A DNA stretch of 7,243 bases from Pyrodictiaceae archaeon (GTDB lineage Archaea; Thermoproteota; Thermoprotei_A; Sulfolobales; Pyrodictiaceae). The stretch's first letter is position 1; each line of letters begins with the position of its first letter. The stretch covers positions 1 to 7,243 of the forward strand of contig WAQM01000175.1 of NCBI GenBank assembly GCA_015520245.1, in the 5' to 3' direction. Positions 7,009-7,243 of this stretch are shown one piece after another. The translations under genes were made by a program, and so were the position numbers. The notes under the pieces were generated by a model. The model was not told the origin of the DNA and ran no database searches. It saw nothing but the letters and a program-made list of their open reading frames with translations.

Positions 7009-7048
7009 GGCGCCCGTCCCGGCGGCGCGGCCTCCGCGGCGGCCTTTT

Positions 7049-7064
7049 TCACCCGTTCGGGTGA
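7049..7064. promoter_or_regulatory. 16-bp palindrome, candidate operator
   Basis: TCACCCG (7049-7055) and CGGGTGA (7058-7064) are perfect 7-bp inverted repeats around TT. The site lies 23 nt before the TTG start of the ABC ATPase gene and directly after a T5 run. The symmetry and length suit a dimeric helix-turn-helix regulator. In RNA it could also form a tight hairpin. No regulator gene is next to it within the window. Confidence 0.4.
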
Positions 7065-7087
7065 GCTAGCGCGGCCGGGGCGCGCGG

Positions 7088-7243
7088 TTGAGCGAGCTGC
7101 TAAGAGTCGAGAACTTAAAGGTCTACTACTACACAATGAGGGGCGTCGTCAGGGCGGTCGACGGGGTCAGCTTCAGCCTCGGCCGCGGCGAGGTGATGGG
7201 GCTGGCGGGGGAGAGCGGCTGCGGCAAGAGCACGCTGGCCTAC
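7088..7243 (+). CDS. Oligopeptide/dipeptide-type ABC transporter ATP-binding protein, 5' part (runs off window)
   Basis: Only the first 52 residues are present. They read as a DppD/OppD-type ATPase: [13 protein letters not shown] (4-16), the [21 protein letters not shown] block (21-41) and Walker [10 protein letters not shown] (41-49, 7208-7234). The GESGCGKS form and the VRAVDGVSF segment are typical of the peptide/nickel uptake subfamily, whose cytosolic ATPase pairs power an inner-membrane permease with an external binding protein. The TTG at 7088 is chosen because it keeps the whole conserved first strand; the ATG at 7136 would remove it. Permease and binding-protein genes, if present, lie beyond the window. 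The substrate is unknown. Confidence 0.88.
   Translation, partial: MSELLRVENLKVYYYTMRGVVRAVDGVSFSLGRGEVMGLAGESGCGKSTLAY

Larger units (their letters stand above)
6953..7087. promoter_or_regulatory. Divergent control region between enoyl-CoA hydratase and ABC ATPase genes
   Basis: This 135-bp stretch is the longest gap in the window and must drive both leftward and rightward genes. It holds the A/T-rich TAAAATTA (7001-7008), a G+C-rich stretch with a small stem (7026-7038), a T5 run (7045-7049) and a palindrome (7049-7064). Boundaries follow the chosen start codons. Confidence 0.6.

Noticed and set aside
7026..7049. Stem CGCGG/CCGCG followed by TTTTT as an intrinsic terminator
   Set aside because: The stem is only 5 bp and is separated from the T-run, and no plus-strand gene runs into it, so there is nothing upstream to terminate. 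It may be part of a leader or promoter instead.
6684..7136. Minus-strand open frame crossing the divergent control region
   Set aside because: It has low-complexity Arg/Pro/Ala composition, overlaps the hydratase in another frame and covers the divergent promoter and the start of the ABC gene.
1..7243. tRNA genes, CRISPR repeats, insertion sequences or attachment sites
   Set aside because: I saw no cloverleaf-like sequence, direct-repeat array, transposase motif or terminal inverted repeats. Intergenic space is too small for most of these.

Overview
The window looks like part of a hyperthermophilic crenarchaeal (Thermoproteota, Desulfurococcales-like) chromosome. It is G+C-rich (about two thirds by eye). 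Arg is mostly AGG, especially at the left end, and Ile is often ATA. Several genes start with GTG or TTG, and spacing is very tight. The gene content is archaeal: a Cdc48/VAT-type double AAA+ ATPase, a FEN1 nuclease with a PCNA-binding tail, a DUF371 protein and a PUA-containing NSUN6-like RNA methyltransferase. The lineage is inferred; no rRNA marker is present.

Layout: (1) A rightward group covers 1-2902: the 3' part of cdc48 (its N-domain and D1 Walker A lie outside the window), a 76-residue winged-helix-like protein starting 14 nt later, and fen1. (2) A leftward pcm gene (2899-3621) meets fen1 tail to tail, the two stop codons sharing one CTAG. (3) Divergent from pcm is a rightward pair: a cysteine-rich DUF371 protein (3706-4095) and NAD kinase (4142-4972). 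(4) A leftward pair, enoyl-CoA hydratase then NSUN-type RNA methyltransferase (6952 down to 4969), meets nadK with the same CTAG stop overlap. (5) A 135-bp divergent control region (6953-7087) holds an A/T box and a 16-bp palindrome. It separates enoyl-CoA hydratase from the start of an oligopeptide-type ABC transporter ATPase that runs off the right edge.

Most genes are housekeeping functions: protein unfolding and quality control, DNA replication and repair, isoaspartate repair, NADP synthesis and RNA methylation. I see no mobile element, CRISPR array, RNA gene or obvious defence system, and no clear new multi-gene system. The points most worth checking are the HbYX-like tail and two-cysteine insertion of Cdc48, the unrecognised small protein between Cdc48 and FEN1, the unusually cysteine-rich DUF371 protein, the paired CTAG overlaps, and the palindrome ahead of the transporter gene.
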